A DNA stretch of 64,000 bases, taken from contig NC_091046.1 of the NCBI RefSeq assembly GCF_963966145.1, positions 39,494,001 through 39,558,000 of the forward strand. The letters run 5' to 3'. A program made the translations under genes and the position numbers. Below the pieces are notes generated by a model, which worked only from the letters and a program-made list of their open reading frames with translations, was not told where the DNA came from and searched no databases. Shown here piece after piece: positions 60,200 through 64,000 of the stretch (positions are counted from its first letter, which is position 1; every line of letters starts with the position of its first letter). The DNA is from Tenebrio molitor (Eukaryota > Arthropoda > Insecta > Coleoptera > Tenebrionidae).

Positions 60200-60732
60200 C
60201 AATTGTCCGAAAAAAATCGATTGAATATTTCTTGAATTGCTCCAAAATCTCTTTGACACACTATGGAAAATGTCATCTTGAAGAGATATTTCACATGTTT
60301 TGAGTTTTGTGCACGTTATGATGAACTTTTGGTCCTCGTTCCTTCAATATTTTTTCTTCACTTGCAAACTGTGAAAATTGGTAACCTTCTTGGCTTTAAC
60401 AAGTCACCTACTGTCAAATAGTTATCTAAGGTACAATCTTAAAAATTTTCGTCCATCCACACCTGATTAGATTAGTCAAAAAAAGATGTCATAACATAAT
60501 TATATCAGGGAAAAATAAATGAATATATAATCATTTGATTTTTATCACAAAACAAATATTTCAGTTACATTTCAATCTTCTATCACGAATGTCTTCGATC
60601 GACGTAATTTCTTTGTCATTAGTGTACAAACATATTTTCACATTTTTTTAGAATCAGAACTTTTTAAATCTAGACAAATTCTATATGACACAAAGCCATA
60701 TTGGCTAGTGGAATATTCAAATATTTTTATTG
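60200..60732. other. AT-rich interval
   Basis: Nothing recognised. Confidence 0.5.
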
Positions 60733-61063
60733 AATAGTTATTTACAGTAACAGTGAAGAAGGCAAAGCTTTCGAATAAATCACAATTTTGGACGGATCTG
60801 TTGTTATGGAAAAAATAAAATACAAAATAAACAAAGTTCCGTAATGTCGATAAACTGGTTGTGTGCACATTGTGGAAATTGTGGAAATGGTTGATGAAGA
60901 GTTATGTGTTCCTGCTGATGTCCTGGAAGAAATTTGAAAAATTTACCCAGTGAGTGAAAGACAGTGAGCGAAAAACGATGAGCGAAAGTGAAGTGAACGA
61001 AAGAGAAACCTTCACCCACTATTAACTATGACAGACTCGCTTTCTAGAGAGGTATCGAACAAA
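60733..61063 (+). mobile_element. Family D element, copy 3, internally deleted
   Basis: Starts AATAGTTATTTACAGTAACA, then GAAGGCAAAGCTTTCG. The hairpin second arm and the left inner repeat seen in copy 1 are missing. It resumes with 'GGACGGATCTGTTG' and ends GAGAGGTATCGAACAAA. The mini-frame survives only in part. It shares the 'GAGTGAAAGACAGTGAGCG' block with copies 1 and 2. Confidence 0.72.
60887..60937 (+). pseudogene. Broken mini-frame in D element copy 3
   Basis: Sixteen residues, MVDEELCVPADVLEEI, then a stop. The start matches copies 1 and 2. A deletion removes the middle block (ASxxxYQML...), joining near the 'AAATTT' of the KEF-coding region, so the stop arises from the deletion. 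Confidence 0.5.
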
Positions 61064-61204
61064 TGTTATTGTTCAGTAACTTCCAAAGAAACAATTCTGA
61101 GATTCGTTTGGACAGAAACACGATTTCAGTGGCAATAGCTTTACTAAACTCTTCATTTCCTTATAAAAGGAAGAAGATGCTTCATATTTATTTGATATAA
61201 CACA

Positions 61205-61531
61205 TCAGATCACTAGATCACTAGAAAGATTGATTTCAGCTAATTGCAAACACCCTAGTACATCATTTACCGCTGGTTTTAACATAAAGACATGAAAAAT
61301 ATCATAGAAAAATGTCTTAACTAATGGATTTTCGGATCCATACATTATGAAATAGTCTACCAAAATATCCTTCGGGCATGTCAAACTGTCGAAAATTTCA
61401 CATGCACTGATATTACTATTGATAATGAAGACCGTGTACCTTGTCGCTCGTATTACCACATGGAAATTGACCCGAAGATGGAATAATAGATCAGAATCGT
61501 ACATATAAATGATTCTGCATAATAGAGACAA
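61205..61531 (-). other. Unrecognised open frame (108 codons)
   Basis: The minus frame contains 'FFYDIFHVFMLKPAVNDVLG' and 'CLQLAEINLSS'. There is no signal peptide or membrane segment and no motif that I can name. The length is not exceptional for this composition. Confidence 0.15.
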
Positions 61532-63191
61532 AGTGATAAAGACAACTGTTAATTGTCTAATTAAAACCAGTTATCATTACTTGTCCATTACCGCATAAAA
61601 TGTTTGTTAGGATCCATTAGACCTCATTGATTTTACAATAAAGTGATAACGTGAAGTTTTTATCCGGCTGATGCACGTCTCGGCTTGCACTAAACGATCA
61701 ATAAAGCTGCAGCTGAAGAATCATCTATAAAAATCAGTTGTTGTTTGTCTTGCATAATGAATTCCATGAGGGTACGTTTATGAGATCATCCGCCTTTCCA
61801 GTTGACCTATTCGATTACCGAATCAAAATTCTAGCAAACAACCATTACGGATTTATGGCATCTAAATTAACAGTCCGACGTCTGATTCGACCAATCAGTT
61901 CGATTTCTGCGTTCATTATTCACAAATAGGTAGAGTGGAAGCTTGCTTGTTTAACAGATCGGTCGAACATCACCGCAAGATGGCATTATGAAATTTAATA
62001 AAAGCTCCTTTCGTCCTTCCAATACGTATCGATGTCTATCCGGATCCACATTCAAATTCCGATAATGTTCGGTAAGCATTTCATGTTTTAATAATCCGTC
62101 GTGCAGGAATGATGGAATATTGAAGTGGTACGGCATCGGAGAGGGAATCGATACGTTTGCATGTCAGTATTTCAGTAATAACAATAATTCAGCGGCTTGC
62201 TTTATTTAATCTCGACGTCTTATTTAAGGAGGGATTAGGCGTGATTTAAAATTTAAAACTGCCCGCGTGTTCGATACAGATAATGGGCCGTTGCACAACC
62301 ATTAAAACGATCGAAAATCCTAGACAAATCCCATTACGGATGATGGCGTGTTTCCGACTGATCAGTTTGACGTTTTCCGTTGAAAAAACGATATGGGAAG
62401 AGCCGTCTTTTTAAAACTAATACACCAAATAGTGACCTTAACAATCAATCAATACGCTTGGGCCTGTAATTTATTAATAGACGGCCGTCCCATTGGGTCC
62501 GACCAACTTTCCTAAGTAAATAGACCTGGTTTTTACAATTATTATGTTAAATTAATCGATGGACACGCCGCTCGGGCTCTAATTAAAAATAAACAACGTG
62601 GAGGTGGGTATGTTTACCGTAAATGTTCTGCTTTCAGCGCTCATATTTTCAGCGCAATTCTGCGTGGGTATTAGGTGTAATTGAAATAATAATGTTATTC
62701 TTACGAGTTTATGTGCGCTTCGTTCGGGTTTATAAGGTCTCTGATTATCGTAATTGTGAAATATATCTGCAGCGTGGTAAATGAGAAACATCAAGATTTC
62801 TGTATACGATTTCGAAGAGCAAGCAGCGTAATATCGAGGGCGTGGATACATAAAAAAAATGTTCTTTATGCGGGGAAAGTTAATCGTTGATCGGAATATT
62901 CTAAATTAAAGACGATTCAAAGACTTCGATCCGGTAGCTTTGATCGGAACCGATACAAAACGTTGCTCCTTAATGGCAAACGGATGGAAATGTTAATGTT
63001 CTAAACTGGGGCAGATCGTTAAATTTTAATTAAAAATGTATATACATTGCTTAAGGTTTGGGCAACGGTTTTAATTACTTTCGACAAGGAACACATCAAC
63101 ATTGTAAGACTAACAAAATTAAGAAGAATTCATATTAAAAGTAAAATGTTAAAAGTAAAGTGTGAAAGGTGAATATACTTTTTCACTGTTA
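61532..63191. other. Non-coding stretch
   Basis: No gene or repeat recognised. 61650-62500 is somewhat less AT-rich. Confidence 0.5.
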
Positions 63192-63534
63192 TATCGGGTG
63201 TTCATTTGAATTTATCCTCAAAGTTGGCGTTTCAGGGCCCGATTTCAAGTCATGGTGGCAAATAGGTGGTGCGCGCAAATGTGTAGCTATCTTTGTCCTA
63301 CACATTAATTACCAATATGCGTCATCTTTCTCTCTTGCGCCGTTACCATGACAACAAGTGCGACCGTCGCAAGTCAACTTCACATCGGCCATCGCCAATC
63401 GTCAGTCTACAGTTACACAAACAACGCAGAAAGTGAGGTAAAATAAGAGTTAAACATCTGATGCGTGGTCTGCAATCTGTGACGCGTTCACAATCGACTC
63501 TTCAACGAGGATACATTTAAATGAACATCCGATA
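63192..63534. mobile_element. Family E element, long copy 5
   Basis: 343 bp. The left end TATCGGGTGTTCATTTGAAT and right end ATTTAAATGAACATCCGATA are inverted repeats, with TA on both sides (63190-63191 and 63535-63536). The interior has 'CAAACAACGCAGAAAGTGAG' and 'GCGTTCACAATCGACTCTTC', as in copies 1-3. It also has about 165 extra bases not present in copy 3. It gives the clearest TA target-site duplication of the family. Confidence 0.87.
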
Positions 63535-63536
63535 TA

Positions 63537-64000
63537 AGGTTCACAATAATAATAAATTTGCAAAAGTCTTTCTTCTATTTCTACGTAAATAATAAGCTTT
63601 TAATATTTACATAATTACAGCAACGACTAAGACTTACTAAGTGCAACAACCAGTTTCTAGATTTTCCACATTTTATTATAGAATACATTTTATTGTTGTC
63701 GCTTGAAAAGAATATTATTTTTGCATTAGCTTTCGACAAACGCCACTAAATGAAATATAAATACGGTTCAAATTTGATTTGCATAATAAAAAAAAAATGA
63801 AGAAAACAGAAAGTGAATTTTGGTCTTTCTTATCCGAGTTGAATCGTATAAAGTGGGCACTTGAATTTCTTATTCCATTAACTGAAAACGACAAAGCAAA
63901 TATCTTGATAATAAGAAATAAAATAATGGTTACGGCAGACTTGCACTGTTCAATTATTTCCACGAACTCCGAAGTTTTACTGGCTTATTATACCGAACAT
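63537..64000. other. AT-rich terminal interval
   Basis: No supported gene. The minus frame at 63715-63963 is short and unrecognised. Confidence 0.45.

Overview
This window looks like euchromatic, gene-poor DNA from an insect. A beetle is my best guess, but nothing here proves the order. Base composition is AT-rich, with no operon-like coding and no ribosomal or transfer RNA that I can support. Decayed pieces of insect-type transposons are scattered throughout. I found no complete host gene. The window is best read as a long intergenic or intronic tract.

The supportable content is almost all mobile DNA. (1) There are two oppositely oriented, 5'-truncated copies of one non-LTR retrotransposon (11226-11805 minus; 59398-60183 plus, with a 16-bp target-site duplication), and a third, unrelated reverse-transcriptase scrap at 26470-26745 minus. 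(2) There are two pogo/Tigger-like DNA transposons (32719-33511 and 51371-52488). Both still carry the DNA-binding N-terminus of a transposase on the minus strand, and both have several short 'GTCCGTTTAAG'-type subterminal repeats. (3) There are at least eight families of short inverted-repeat elements, most flanked by TA: F (3647, 40862), M (7091, 32391, 45172), H (12455), G (20513), E (24236, 27050, 55528, 59208, 63192), K (26898), J (41395, and a second copy inside the 51.4-kb pogo element) and L (42890). (4) There is a group of elements whose ends carry long hairpins: FB (27664-28490 and 33592-33995), Q, X, R and D. D occurs three times (15739, 37055, 60733), and each copy keeps a tiny reading frame starting with related amino acids.

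Possible host coding sequence is limited to weak signals. These are a 164-codon membrane-protein-like frame at 31662-32156 minus (chemoreceptor-like at best), an unrecognised frame at 37769-38152 minus, a 63-nt symmetric exon candidate at 56914-56976 minus, a 24-nt micro-exon candidate at 58063-58086 plus, and an AG/GTAAGT junction at 9731-9738 that resembles a recursive splice point.

The elements interact mainly by nesting. At 51.4-52.5 kb a pogo element contains a J element, which in turn contains an X hairpin element. The most unusual observations are the conserved mini-frame carried by the D elements, the 'ATAGTTATTT' terminus shared by otherwise different hairpin elements, and the foldback FB element with GATA-containing minisatellite arms. 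I see no evidence for a complete new multi-gene system.
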